From NCBI GenBank assembly GCA_032871835.1, contig CM065297.1, positions 31,505,598 to 31,569,597 of the forward strand: a DNA stretch of 64,000 bases, in the 5' to 3' direction. The notes under the pieces were generated by a model, which did no database searches, was not told the origin of the DNA, and saw only the letters and a program-made list of their open reading frames with translations. Each line of letters starts with the position of its first letter. Position 1 is the first letter of the stretch. Made by a program: the position numbers and the translations under genes. Shown here piece by piece: positions 31,401 to 41,640 of this stretch. Origin of the DNA: Dipteronia dyeriana. Lineage: Eukaryota; Streptophyta; Magnoliopsida; Sapindales; Sapindaceae.

Positions 31401-34399
31401 CTATTGCTAATTCCTCTTCCTCGGCTAATGCATAACCTCCAGCCATATCCATCATATCTGCATACCTGGTCAGACGAGCCTTTCTCAGGTCAAAAGACAG
31501 TCGTCCATTCTGCAGGTTGTTTATGACAGCAGCAATTATGGCTTCGTCATTTGCACTGCCGGTTTCTGAGACCGCCTGGCCGAATCTCCCCAGGTATTTT
31601 TTCAACGACTCATCTTTCCCTTGTTTCAGCTGAGAAATGTAAGCCATCAATTTTTTCCTGTGCACATTGTCCATAAATTGTCTTGAGAAACTTCAGCTCA
31701 ACTCACCGAAACTCCTAATGCTTGCCGGGGGCAATCTTCCGAACCATCTTGAGCCTGTGCCTCCCAGTGTTTGTGGAAAATTGAGACATAGCAAAGGGTC
31801 ACTGTGTGCGTACTAGGCCATGGCGCTTTTGTATTGCCTAACATGTTCTTTAGGATTTGTATCTTTCTTGAACTGTTCCACGTTGTATCCACAGGATGTC
31901 CCTAGTAAAAGGACTATCAGAATCATCATCGGACAACTCGTTGTATCCATATCGCCTAACCAACGCATCCATTTGACATCTGTTGTTTTCGACTTCTCGG
32001 ATCAAGCTCCAAATCATAACATCTGTCCCCCCACCGGTTCTCCATGATGGTTAAACTGTCGGGTGATCTTCATGCCTGCTTCCAGTCCCTCTTCACTCCG
32101 TTGCCGATTCTCATGGGCCAATCCTTTCAGGCGTATAGTTCCATGACGACGTTTGCGATGGTGTCGATCGCTATCCTCTAATGATGATGACCGATCCCTG
32201 CACCAGTCATATTTGCGGTGTCTATCATGGGCCATATGATCGTTTCTTCGCCTTTGGCGTGGTCGTTCTTCCTCGAGTGTTTCACGTCCATTGTCCTGGT
32301 TGCGTGTTATACCCCCAGCTTGATTGATTTGACCCGAGTTCCTACCTGCTTCTGGTACATCTGGTTCTGGCCCAACTATAACCGAACGAAGCCATGTAGG
32401 TGGGGGATTTGGAGGATGCGCCTCTTCCGTAGCTAATAGATTCACCCCTTCTTTTGCCGCGTCCGTCAGTAGCTGTTGCAGTGCTTCACGGAAACGACGT
32501 GCTATGTCCTCATTGGTAAGAGAAATTTGTTAGATACCAACCACGGATGCTGGTTGGTTCTCAGCGGTTGTGGTGGGATCTCGTGTACTCCCGCCTATGT
32601 GAGCATTATCTGGAGATTTTCGAATATCCCCAAAACTGTTTATGCTTCCGCTACCAGCCATTGCTTAATTTGATCAGAGGTTCACCACCCTTCCTTCTAG
32701 CGCCAATTGTTGACGTCGATTTCTCAATGGATGAGAGTCGACAAGATTGGATTTGGTTATGACTTGTCAAAAAGAAAGAGAAAGAGAAAGAGAAAGAGAA
32801 AGCAATTTTGTAGTTAACTAAGACACAAGTTTACGTGGTAAAACTCCGGTGATCGGAGAAACGTCCACGGGTGGTTGAATAAACAACCAAGCCAAATCCA
32901 CCATTGAAATAAAGAATTACACCACTCGATCTCTTTTTTCTCTTTTTGCTTTGGATTTTCTGTATATTTTCTTTTCCTTTTTCTCAACAATGAGATTATA
33001 GGTCTATTTACATATGCATAGAACCCTAATCCTTGTTGTACAAGTAATGACAGAATTCGTATTTAATTACAATTGGTTGTTTGTTAGAGTCGTCTTTAAT
33101 TTCTTTCCTATTTCAGAGATTGCATGGAGATCGTTTGGGACTCTGGTGATATAGTCCATTTAGGATATATTTCCTTATAAATATACAGTCTTCTCGAAGT
33201 GGAGTTGTTGCCTGATTCGGAACCTGTTTCCTGTTTGGTATTATATTCTTCTAGAAATTCTTCTTGATATGGATGTCTTGCGTATTTGAGCATGACTCTT
33301 GGTTCTCCCTCGTGTGAATCACGTGCTAGATTTCTTTATTCGGGTTTCTCGTATTTGTCCCGAGTAGAACATGTTATCACTTGGTTCTGAGCAAGTCATG
33401 GCTTTTCCGAATATTTGTATTCTCACTTACTCGGATTTCTATTCCTTTGTCATGTCTTGAAGGGTACTTTCTGGATGTCTATTCGGATATCTACCTGACA
33501 ATTTTTAAAGGACTATCCACCTTGTCAATGACGTGTAGATTCGACAAAAATATACATATAACAATTATCAATTTGAATTCCACGTTTTTTCGTTTTCAGA
33601 TATTGGCCTTGGCTGGCTATACCCTTTCTAGCTTTTTGTTTTACACAACGGCTCCTTTTGTTCTGAAGGTCAGTTCTCCTCTCACCAATTATCGTAAAAA
33701 ATTGCATTTTCTTGGATTTAATTTGCTATTTGAACCGATTATGGAAAAAACAAGAAGTCGTGAGATTAAAATGTGTCTCCCATAGTGAAGCTGTTCTTTG
33801 AGAAATATGTGGTAATTGTTGCTAATATGGAGATTTTGCATACAGCTGGGTGGAGCGGCAATGTTTAATCTCTCACTGCTTACATCTGATATGTGGGCAG
33901 TAGTCATTCGTATTTGTTTCTACCGCCAGGAGGTATACTTTTCGTATCTATACCTTTTATACTGCGCCGTGAGTTTATTTGTTAGATATAACCAACTTTG
34001 AGTCTGATGCTAACTGCTAAGCTTATATAACTTCTTGAAGAACAACTCTGAGTCTCTGAGCTGGTTTCCACTCCATCCGTTTAGAATTGGCATCCCTGAA
34101 TGTATAACCGATCAGATTGTACCCTTGTATTGCAGGTTGACTGGTTATACTATGTTGCTTTTATAGTTGTGGTTATTGGACTCGTGATTTATTCAACAAC
34201 GTATGCTCTAATTCTTGCCATTGCTTTAATGTAGTTTTTGAGCTTCAGTTATTAAATTCAGCAATAACCCGTGCTTATATTTGCTTACTGGTTTTATAAC
34301 AGCGATAAGGATCTCATTCCTGTTCCAGCTCATGAAAATGGAATCTCCAATGTACAATATCAAATTTTTGACGACGAAATTGTGGCGCCAAGACACTAG
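20051..34399 (+). CDS. SLC35F-type (DUF914) membrane transporter, 11 exons, 336 aa
   Basis: This is a drug/metabolite-transporter superfamily protein of the SLC35F1/F2/F6 group; the plant substrate is not known. Exons: 20051-20186, 20303-20397, 20680-20737, 21275-21466, 21605-21681, 21936-22018, 22104-22155, 33600-33668, 33846-33932, 34136-34200 and 34303-34399. All introns are GT-AG and the phases join into 337 codons including stop. Family motifs include LLLGFVDVQGNYL (res. 84-96), LLDCWTIAWA, LGLGLVMLSDAG, IFFALSNVGE, VYGFLVSLIQL, FLFYTTAPFVLK and NLSLLTSDMWAVVIR (about res. 262-276). About ten hydrophobic segments and a short polar tail (ending DDEIVAPRH) fit the family's length and topology. 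Intron 7 (22156-33599) contains the 11.2 kb gypsy element B, without which it would be about 200 bases. The reading frame is undamaged. Confidence 0.93.
22325..23185 (-). repeat. 3' LTR of element B (861 bp)
   Basis: It starts TGTTGACGTCGATTTCTCG and ends ACATATAACA. A GA-rich microsatellite (AGAGAAAGAGAAAG) lies near 22380-22430. It is the left-hand copy of the LTR pair of element B and lies in the 5' part of SLC35F intron 7. Confidence 0.92.
23186..23200 (-). other. Polypurine tract of element B
   Basis: The minus strand reads TTTTAAGGGGGGTAT directly before the 3' LTR, a typical polypurine primer for plus-strand DNA synthesis. Confidence 0.75.
23686..26597 (+). pseudogene. Antisense extra ORF of element B: Transposase_28-like plus coiled coil, two introns
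   Basis: The gene lies on the strand opposite to gag-pol, between the 3' LTR and the minisatellite. ATG 23686 opens a 111-codon frame (MNPASRHRLFVIAFEALERG). After a frameshift near 23990 it runs through PFIAWFLVEAGIAPAQLAPN, KKRGFVWGFPSSNKHWKNNW and VPRFFCSPD to a splice donor at 24840. That part resembles the plant Transposase_28 family. Exon 2 starts at 24906 (DSDITCDVQARQVKSII), is acidic and Ser-rich, and ends SSGRAFIGDDHWSRFRDGSP...NSASY before GTAAGT at 25725. Exon 3 starts near 25790 and is coiled coil (AQESMLKAEPEADQARSSY). The C-terminus is MVSDPSIGKSSKSSSQP, stop 26595-26597. Internal stops lie near 24152, 24353, 25018 and 26187. Biological role unknown. Confidence 0.8.
26637..26642 (+). 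terminator. Poly(A) signal of antisense ORF B
   Basis: AATAAA lies about 40 bases after the stop codon on the + strand, as in element A, so the antisense gene appears to have its own transcript end. Confidence 0.55.
26660..27165. repeat. Minisatellite of element B, unit about 33-36 bp
   Basis: About a dozen tandem copies of a unit containing CCAAGTATCTTATTAAACTGG followed by CTAATGCAATT-like spacer. The copies are most regular between 26850 and 27165. Element A has a shorter, more diverged version at the same place. It is non-coding. Confidence 0.9.
27166..27560. other. Non-coding spacer of element B
   Basis: No gene is supported. It is homologous to A 2691-3065 and C 10835-11210. Its right end (about 27560) is a deletion junction: it joins directly to sequence that in element A lies about 700 bases further on, inside integrase. 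Confidence 0.65.
27561..28335 (-). pseudogene. Integrase of element B, truncated
   Basis: Minus-strand integrase. The zinc-binding part has EIHGGVYGNHTGGKSLAHKV. The catalytic core has DLIGPIP, HITEANTTNFVKKNILYKFG and ITDNDTQFDN. Similarity to element A stops at FRQLCNEYQITNYY near 27560. The region with the catalytic Glu and the whole C-terminal domain, present in A at 3210-3760, is missing. Two of three DDE residues remain, so this integrase cannot be functional. The segment 27914-28333 stays open for 139 codons. Confidence 0.88.
28336..28780 (-). pseudogene. Second (archaeal-type) RNase H of element B
   Basis: The motifs WRLYVDGSSNTHGRGAKIVV, RFDFKATNNQIEYEALLAG and LGADEVKIFS identify the duplicate RNase H. 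The frame shifts right after KIFS, at the second catalytic Asp. A stop interrupts the tail (IV* before IPREENEKAD). Compared with A, the conserved glycine in GAG is GAK. Confidence 0.85.
28781..29210 (-). pseudogene. RNase H domain of element B
   Basis: The minus strand reads SVLVRTEDGVQRPVYYTSKA, RYSQTEEMALALVSAARK and QVLTDCPLKQILQKL, the RNase H that follows gypsy RT. The frame is shifted at the RT junction near 29150-29215, and a stop follows GRLTK at about 28824. Confidence 0.85.
29211..30256 (-). pseudogene. Reverse transcriptase of element B, broken
   Basis: The frame 29753-30235 gives the N-terminal RT region (DVFAWSHEDMVGIDAQ, PQWVANVVLIQKKNGQW, SFPLPRID). After an in-frame TAA (29753-29755) it continues with LVDATSGHELLSFMDAYSGY, YCYTVMPFGLKNAE and the catalytic MEVYIDDMLTKS. 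Next comes KLNPNKCLFGVLSGRFLGF. The catalytic YIDD box is kept. Other stops lie near 29490 and 29434. The 29753 stop lies at the same codon as the 5986 stop in element A, although one is TAA and the other TAG. Confidence 0.9.
30257..31264 (-). pseudogene. Nucleocapsid knuckle and aspartic protease of element B
   Basis: A 335-codon open stretch. Near its N-terminus is YCRFHKETGHDTSKCYQLRD, the Cys-His nucleocapsid motif of this group. Further on come the protease active-site loop RRILVDNDSSADIL, LDNWPYNALLGRPFLN, and a tail ending EQVCTITR before a TAA. The active-site loop has Asp in place of the Gly seen in element A (DNGSS becomes DNDSS), which should inactivate the protease. It continues in frame with upstream gag apart from a stop near 31265. 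Confidence 0.88.
31265..32661 (-). pseudogene. gag of element B, broken
   Basis: The likely start is ATG 32661-32659 (MAGSGSINSFGDIRKSPDN), 46 bases inside the LTR. It is followed by a stop near 32532 and an Arg-rich region (RETLEEERPRQRRRNDHMAH). The capsid-type part is NVHRKKLMAYISQL, DESLKKYLGRFGQAVSE and MMDMAGGYALAEEEEL (31300-31674), which is retrotransposon gag. Frameshifts near 31680 and 32010 split it into three pieces. The homologous protein in element A uses the same start. Confidence 0.85.
32690..32707 (-). other. Primer-binding site of element B
   Basis: The minus strand reads ATTGGCGCTAGAAGGAAG next to the 5' LTR, the PBS shared with elements A and C. Confidence 0.65.
32708..33563 (-). 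repeat. 5' LTR of element B (856 bp)
   Basis: It starts TGTTGACGTCGATTTCTCA, ends ACATATAACA, and pairs with 22325-23185. It ends 36 bases before SLC35F exon 8, close to the splice acceptor and any branch point of that intron. Confidence 0.92.
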
Positions 34400-35183
34400 C
34401 CATCAAATTCATGAGGGGCAGAGCAGGTCCTGGTTAGTCCAGGAAGTTTCTTATTCGAATACCTATTTTCAATTGGCCGCAAAAGCTTGGCATAATTAAG
34501 ATCATATGCAAATCCTTTTATTTGACAGGAGACAAGAAAGTGTCACGACTCTCTCAGTGCCACATAAAACTCAATGTATCATGATGGTGTATTTACTATT
34601 TGGATGTAAGAAGAGCATAATGACAAAAGCTTGATAGGATTTAAATTCTTTGCAGTGATCAATCTTTTGTTGTACACTTGTACATAAAAACAAGGAAGTG
34701 AATATTTTTTTTTCTAAAAGAAAGAACAAGAAAGTTTGAAGTTGTTCTCTCTATGTACCTCAAACTCGTTGGAAAAGTGTCTCCAAATGCAGTATTGTGA
34801 TAAATTATTGCTGAAAAGCAGGTGTGCTAGTTTGTCAATTGTTGTGATCCAAAATGTTTAAACTATGAAGCCCCTCTGAACATTCCAACAGTTTGGAATT
34901 TATATATATATATATATATAATATTTTAAAACCTTCCTTAAATTTTATTTTTCTTTTTTCTTATTAAGTTGTGGGCAGCGGAGGACCAATATTAGAGGGC
35001 TGGCCTGGCTTTATCCGGGCCAGCTTTTTGCAAAAAAAAAATCTTCTTGTAATCAGTACATCTAAACTCAAAGCCTCAACTAAACAATCACACCCATTCT
35101 CTCTCCCTCCCCCATCAGTCCATCACACATTCCAACCCAACTCAACTCCCGCTTCTTCTTTCTTCCCCTCTGTCTCTCTCTAA
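34400..35183 (+). other. SLC35F 3' UTR and flank
   Basis: The start of this stretch should be the 3' UTR; no single clear AATAAA stands out. A (TA)n run lies near 34900-34920. Near 34975, GGGCAGCGGAGGACC resembles one end of a hAT element, but no matching second end was found. No gene is supported. Confidence 0.45.
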
Positions 35184-36123
35184 GAGTATGTTTGGTAGGG
35201 ATGAAAAGGGAGAGAAAAGAAAAGGATGGAGGGAAAAAAGAGAAATAAATGGAGAAATATGTGTTTGGTATGAAGAGAAAAATGGAAGAAAGGGAATATG
35301 GGTGGGTGATACCCACGAATTTTAATTCTCTAAAAAATGGAAGGAAAAAGGAGAGGAAAAAGAGATTGGTTTTTGGTTTAATTAAAATTATAAATTTACC
35401 CTTTTGTTAATCCTCATGATAATAAAATAAAACAAAAGGGTAATAAAATCTTATTTAAATTATATTATTTATTAAATATTTATATAATTTAATAATTTTA
35501 CCCTTTTGAAGTCATTTTGAAAAAAAAGAGTTGAATTCAATATTATTTAAATTATATTTATTTATTAAATATAATAATATATAATATATAAACTATAATA
35601 TAAGGGTAAAATAGTAAAATTGATAAAGAAGATTTTTCATACTTTGTTTTTTCCTCAACAATACCAAACAAAGGAAAAGAAAGATTTCTCTTGAATTGTT
35701 TGGTAAATGGGAAGGAAAGAAGATTGGATTGAAAAAAAAAATTATCAATTTTATTATTTTACTCTTACATTATAGTTTATATATTATATATATTTATATT
35801 TAATAAATAAACATAATTTAAATAATATTGAATCCAACTTTTTTTTTTACAAAATGACTTTCAACTTTTTGACCTATTATATATATATTAATACATTATG
35901 TTTTATAAATTTATTATAAAAAATAAATTTTAAGTAAATTAAAAAGGGATAAATTTATAATTTCATTTAAAGCTCACTTTTCCTACCACTTTTGTGGGTT
36001 CCACCCATCAATTTTTCCTTCTACTTTTCTCTTTCTTATATGTTTCTCTCCATATCAAACATACACTTCCCTATTTACTTCTCCATTTTCCCTCCACCAT
36101 TTTCGTTCCTACCAAACATACCC
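35184..36123. mobile_element. Tourist-like MITE 1 (940 bp)
   Basis: Terminal inverted repeats begin GAGTATGTTTGGTAGGGATG and end CTACCAAACATACCC. TAA flanks both sides (35181-35183 and 36124-36126), the TTA/TAA target duplication of PIF/Harbinger-type MITEs. The interior is AT-rich and itself partly palindromic, with no transposase. Confidence 0.8.
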
Positions 36124-36126
36124 TAA

Positions 36127-36746
36127 GAGTGTGTTTGGTAGGACTGAAAAGGGAGAGGAAAGAATAGGATGGAGGGAAAAGGGAGAAGAAAATTGAGAAA
36201 TATATATTTGGTATGGAAAGAAAAATGGTTGAGTGGGGCCTATTAAATTTAATCCACCCAAAAATGGGAGGAGAAGGGAGAGAAAAAAGAGAGTAATTTT
36301 TGGTTTAATTAAAATTATAAATTTACCCCTTTGTTATCATAATAATAAAATAAAACAAAAGGGTAAAAATATACTATTTAAATTATATTATTTATTATAT
36401 ATAAATAATATTTAATAATTTTACCTTTTGAAGTGATTTTGTAAAAAAAAAAAGAGTTGAATTCAATATTATTTAAATTATATTTATTAAATAAATATAA
36501 AAATATATAATATATAAATTATAACATAAGGGTAAAATAGTAAAATTGATAAAGAGATTTTTCATCCTTTGTCTTTTCCTCAACAATACCAAACAAAGGA
36601 AAGGAAAGATCTTCTCTTTTTTCTTGTTTATCAAACAATTCAATGAAAAATTATTTTCTTTTCTTTTCTTTTCTTTCCCTCATATTTTCTATCCCTACAA
36701 ATCTTTTTATCCTTCCTATTTTCTTTCCTCCCTACAAAACACACTC
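36127..36746. mobile_element. Tourist-like MITE 2 (620 bp)
   Basis: It begins GAGTGTGTTTGGTAGGACTG and ends CCCTACAAAACACACTC. It shares the flanking TAA at 36124-36126 with MITE 1 and has TAA at 36747-36749. Its interior matches parts of MITE 1, for example the CAAAAGGGTAAAA and TTTACC(C/T) blocks. Confidence 0.8.
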
Positions 36747-36749
36747 TAA

Positions 36750-37164
36750 GTGGGAGAGAAAATAAGAAGGTGGGGGAAAAAGGGAGAAGAAAATGGGAAA
36801 ATATGTGTTTAGTATGGAGAAAAAAATGGAAGGGAGGAAAAAATGGGTGGAAAACTTATGGGTGAGACCCACTAATTTTAATCCTCCCAAAAGTGGAAAG
36901 AAAAGTGGAGAGAAAAGAGGTAAGGTTTTTAGGTTTAATTGAAATTACAAATTTGTCCATTTTTATAACCCTCTCATTGTAATTTAAGGGTAAAATTGTA
37001 AAATCGATAAAGAAGATTTTATATCCATCTTTTTTTCCTCCTTGTTTACCAAACAGCTCAAGGGAAAAATATTTTCTTTTCTTTTCTTTCCCTTCCCTCA
37101 TGTTTTCTGTCTCTCCAAATCTTTTTATTATTCCTATTTTCTTTCCTCCCTATCAAACACATTC
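36750..37164. mobile_element. Tourist-like MITE 3 (415 bp), left end damaged
   Basis: It ends CCCTATCAAACACATTC followed by TAA (37165-37167), as in MITEs 1 and 2. The left side starts GTGGGAGAGAAAATAAG after TAA and lacks the TGTTTGGTAGG part, so the left TIR is lost or replaced. The subterminal region (TGTGTTTAGTATGGAGA) still matches the family. Confidence 0.65.
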
Positions 37165-37408
37165 TAACTCTCACCTCCCAAGACTCATAAATCCCAATTA
37201 TCTCTCTCTCCCCCTCTCAAATCCCAATTATCTCTCTCTTATAAATTTTCTCCATCCTAAATCCCTTTTTCTCATTCATTCTAATTAATAATTATTGCCA
37301 GATTAACGATTACAAAATTAAATATATAAAGGGTTCTTTTTTTATATGGTACTCTATTGAAGGGTACTTATGGAAAAGTCACCAAGTTATTAATTGTTGT
37401 GAAAGTAG

Positions 37409-38854
37409 TGTTGGGGTATGCCCTAAAGATATATTTTGTAAATGAATTTATGAAATAAATAAAAGGAAAAGTTCAATTCATTCTTGTTGTGTTGTTTATT
37501 ATATAACTTTTACATGTATTTAACATCTAAGATTGTCGGATGTAATCTCAAACTGTATATATGAGTGTCATATACAGACGGTTACAGTAAGAGACGTGCA
37601 ATCTAAACAGTCCATAGATAGCAAATAAAGCTGGGTACTTTATTTGTGATTAATCTATAGCTACAGTCCATTCAGTAATGTACGATGATTCTATCCTAAA
37701 TTATTCATATGAGATATGTGAATGGAGACACCTTGTATGATGTGCTTATATAGGACTGGGTCATGATCTATATGAATCTCTCACCAAGATCCATTTACCA
37801 ATGAGATTCATATATATCAACTAATGATGGCTATATGTGGGGGATCTTAATCCTAAGTGTCTTATCGACTCCTTCAGGTTAGATCGTGGTCTTTGATATA
37901 CCATGGGTGAGGTCGGATGTTGTTCCCGATCAATATGCTCCGTATGTTGGGATTGCGGTTTGGCTTGTGGCTGGGAAGGTTTGTACACAATAGTGGAATC
38001 CACTCATTCTTGTGAGAAGTAGATGGTAGTTCCTTTAAAGGTTGATTCGGGGCTTGGACAATATGAGCGATCTCCTAATTCCGTAAGGAAATAGGATTTA
38101 TTATCCATTAGAGAATCAATGATACTTAAACGATATATGTAATTAGAGGGGTATAATGAACATTATGATCCAGCTCTAATTATGAACTATTGTGGAGGAT
38201 CACACCATGTGTAATAGCTATATCGATGGACACCGAATTGTATCGGTCTATGTAAAAGCGTCTACAGTTGAGAGAGTGCAGTTTCGGGTTTTTAGTGGAA
38301 TAACACCGGAGTTAATAATCAAGGAATATTAATTAAATAGTTTAATTAATGATTCCGATGATTATTGGAGCTCAAAATACTGTGGGTCCATTAGGTCCCC
38401 TTGCTAGCCCGATCGATTTAGGTAACAAGGGTCACGGTTAATTAATTGGATTGTCCAATTAATTGTGTTACAAAAGTGACACATAAATATTCGGTGATTA
38501 ATTGAATAATGAGATTATTTAATTAATGAATGTTAATAATTAAATTAATTAAATAATTAGATTATTTAATTATATTGATAATTATGAATTATGAATTAAC
38601 TATTAATTGGAGAGTATTAATTGATATATGGATTTAGGTGAAGATAAAATAATTTTACTATATTATTTATCTAAGTATTTAAATTTAAGTTTAAATTTAA
38701 GTTTAAATTTAAAATACTTATTATCACTTTTAATATATTAGATATATTTGAAAAAAATAATTAAAAGATATATATCAGTTATAACACAAGAGATTGTATT
38801 AGATGCAAATTGATGTGTGTACATATATAAGTGTTTGTATAGGATACAAACAAA

Positions 38855-38889
<35 letters not shown>

Positions 38890-39475
38890 GTTGGTGTGTG
38901 AGTATTAAATATATATATATATATATTTTCTTTTGAAAATGAGAGAGTTGGCAGGCGTGATTTTTTTTTTTAAGAAAAAGTTTTTTTTTTGTGTGTATAT
39001 GATACACACGCAAAAAGAAAAGAAAATAATAAAACATAAGTTTTGCATAAGATGCAATTTATGTGTGCGTGAAATCAATACACCAAATTGAGAAGAAATA
39101 GTTTCTTCAAGTATTTCTCTACATCCTCCATTCAAGTTCATGAGACCGTGACGCGCCCACACGCAGTTACCAGATCTGGGAGATAGCAAGGAAGCTCGAG
39201 TGGTTCAGACAAGAGCACATCGTAAAGTGAAGGAGCTTCCAAACGTTGGTAAGATTGGTTCAGACATGAGCATATCGAAAAGTGAAAGAGTCTCCAAGCG
39301 TTGATATGTTCTTCTGATTTTATTGATTACAATTTCTTGTGTATACATATTGTATGTATTAGTTTCGAAAAATAATTACGATATCAAATTCACTGGTTCC
39401 AGATACAGATTATGATCTGTAAAAAAAAAATTAAAACCTAGTTCCTCTGCGTAACCGGTGAATGAGGTTCCAACA
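37409..39475 (+). repeat. 5' LTR of copia D (2067 bp)
   Basis: It begins TGTTGGGGTATGCCC and ends GAGGTTCCAACA. It is unusually long for a copia LTR, with AT-rich microsatellites near 38860-38930. The short conserved block near 37821-38003 differs at several positions from the equivalents in the 3' LTR and the solo LTR. Confidence 0.93.
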
Positions 39476-39493
39476 ATTGATATAAGAGTCAGA
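39476..39493 (+). other. Primer-binding site of copia D
   Basis: ATTGATATAAGAGTCAGAG follows the LTR. It resembles the usual plant copia PBS for initiator tRNA-Met (core TGGTATCAGAGC) with three changes, so it is a decayed iMet PBS. Confidence 0.65.
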
Positions 39494-39657
39494 GTATTTT
39501 TCGGAACAGGAAATCGTTTTCGATGTTCCTGTATGTATGAATGTGTAGGCACCATCTTTATGATTGTATGAATATTTATAATTAAATTGTTTAATTTAAA
39601 CATGGTTGATTGTAAATTTTTATGGTAATATGGATTTAAGGTTTATGGGTTGTATAA

Positions 39658-39691
<34 letters not shown>

Positions 39692-41028
39692 TGTTATTGT
39701 ATTGTAAAAAAAAATGTAACCTATATTTAAGACCTGGAAAAATCGCGAAGAAAGATTCATGAGATGAATCAGAGTGACCTGAAGAGACTGTAAGATATCC
39801 GAAGTTACTAGAAGACCGATGAATGCCTTGGGAAATTTTTGTAATTTTAGATTCCAATTTTTTATGTTAAATAGTCCACAGTACTAGGTCAATTCATGTA
39901 TGTTTTATATTATGTGATGATAAAAATATTGTCATGCATACTCATGTCATTTAAATTAGATGTGCCTACACAAATATATTTGATATGTCATACATGCATC
40001 TTAGCCTGGTATTTTATGTATTTTATTTTAATGTGATTAAAATGGACAATATACAGAAATGACTATGAATAATGAGATTAGTTTTTTAATGGTTAAAAAA
40101 CTTGGTAATTCTCATTAATATTAATCTAGTTATTAAAGAGCTTAATAAGATAAATTAATATGGTCATTTATTGTAATTAGGATTAATATAATTAATAAAC
40201 TAAGAATAAATAAACCGTATAAAGTGTCAGAGTTTTAATAGTTAAAACTTGGTAAACACTGACATAACAATCAGACCTTAGTAAATAATTTACAAATGCT
40301 TAGATTATTCACTGATAGATTAGATTCTTAAATGTTAAAAATCATTAACAATTTATTAGTTAATTAGAATTTGTTTCTAATTAGTTAATGCGCTAGATAA
40401 CTTGATTAAAGTTAGTCGTTTAATCCTGTAGAGTCTAGGTGTATTAATGGTTAATAGAAAACCCTAATTTTAAAATAGTGAGTGAGAGAGATATATGACA
40501 TATATATCCAGCGGTCTCCATTATTAGTTCAACACCGTGAGATCCGAGTGGGGCCTCGTGACGGCTTTGATTTCTTCCTCCCTAAGGAGGGTTTCCACAA
40601 AGGTCAATACCAAGGTTGACTTCCTAACGGATAGGATTTCTGAGGGTATTTCGGGATTGACTGACCCTAAGACGACAATTCTTGAGTTAAGCTCGTGAGA
40701 TCTGAAATGGTAGGTTACACTCACAAAGGTTTTGATTAAGTTTGTTAATTAAAAACCTGGCTGAATGAACGATGGTTGAATAACATGGAATAAGAGTTAT
40801 TCCAGAATATCATTTGATTGAGAATGTCTCGGTCCAACGTGCAAGGACTTGACCAACCCTAAGGGGGCACTTCTTTGTGGTATGTTGGATTGTCGTGGTA
40901 TAACAACTAGTTTTAGGGTAGTTCTAGTTCGTTAAACATGTTCATGCATCATGTTTAAATTTATGCCAAAACACTCGCACTTGTTTTAAATAAATGACTG
41001 AATGAATGTTTTATTTATTTCAGCAATA
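39494..41028 (+). other. Untranslated leader of copia D
   Basis: About 1.5 kb separates the PBS from gag with no supported ORF. It contains an (ATT)n microsatellite at about 39659-39690 and ends in TTTATTTCAG just before the gag start, which could be a splice acceptor. Confidence 0.5.
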
Positions 41029-41640
41029 ATGTCTTCTGCATTATTTCAAATTCTCGCAAACGACAAATTAACTGGTGATAACTACACCAAGTGGAAACTT
41101 AACATTAATGCAATATTGGTCATCAAAGACCTCAAATTTGTGCTTACAGAGGAATGTCCTCCAACGCATGATGTCAATGCCACACGAACTGTTCGTGAGG
41201 CATACGAGCGACGGGTCTCATCTGATGAGAAAACTCGAACATATCTGTTGACTTCTATGACAGACGTGCTTGTCATAAAGCATGAAGCCATGACTTCAAC
41301 ATTCGAAATCATGGAGTCATTGCAAGCTATGTTCGGGCAGCCCTCCGAGAAAAAGCGACACGAAGCCATTCGTTCTGCTATGCTCACTCGGATGAAGGAA
41401 GGTACGTCAGTTCGGGAACGTGTCCTGAGCATGATGTCCTACTTCAACAAGGCAGAAGTCAATGGTAGAGCCATTGACGAATCCAGTCAAATGAGCATAA
41501 TACTGACGACTCTTCTGAAGAGTTTCGATCAGTTTAAGAGCAACTACGGGATGAACAAGTTAAGGTTCAATCTCACATAGTTGCTCAATGAGCTCGCTAC
41601 CTTTGAGACTTTGACTAAGGACGACAAGGGTAAGACCGGT
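41029..41640 (+). pseudogene. gag of copia D, broken
   Basis: ATG 41029 (MSSALFQILANDKLTGDN) starts a UBN2/copia gag capsid. It has YTKWKLNINAILVI, FVLTEECPPT, REAYERRVSSDEKTRTYLL, ESLQAMFGQPS and VRERVLSMMSYFNKAEVNG. A TAG at 41578-41580 ends the frame after 183 codons; the same frame continues with LLNELATFETLTKDDKG. The upstream in-frame ATG at 41002 is not part of the family start. No CCHC zinc knuckle follows, unlike functional relatives. Confidence 0.9.

Larger units (their letters stand above)
22325..33563 (-). mobile_element. Gypsy element B (Tat-type), full span 11.2 kb, inside SLC35F intron 7
   Basis: The element is flanked by two LTRs (22325-23185 and 32708-33563) in minus-strand orientation, opposite to the host gene. 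The flanking five bases are ATTAC (22320-22324) and ATTAT (33564-33568), a target-site duplication with one change. On the minus strand the order is PBS, gag, protease, RT, RNase H, second RNase H, a truncated integrase and a minisatellite. An oppositely oriented extra gene and the PPT follow. By eye the two LTRs differ at roughly 5% of sites in the parts I compared, so it is not a very recent insertion. Coding parts are broken. Confidence 0.95.

Noticed and set aside
34970..35060. Possible hAT end (GGGCAGCGGAGGACC) with inverted CTGGCC/GGCCAG nearby
   Set aside because: No second end or target duplication found; too little to call an element.
35080..35316. Minus-strand frame rich in Phe/Ser/Leu
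   Set aside because: A translation of the purine-rich end of MITE 1, low complexity.
38738..39189. Minus-strand frames of 94-99 codons with hydrophobic and Ile-Tyr runs
   Set aside because: They arise from AT-rich microsatellites within the copia 5' LTR.
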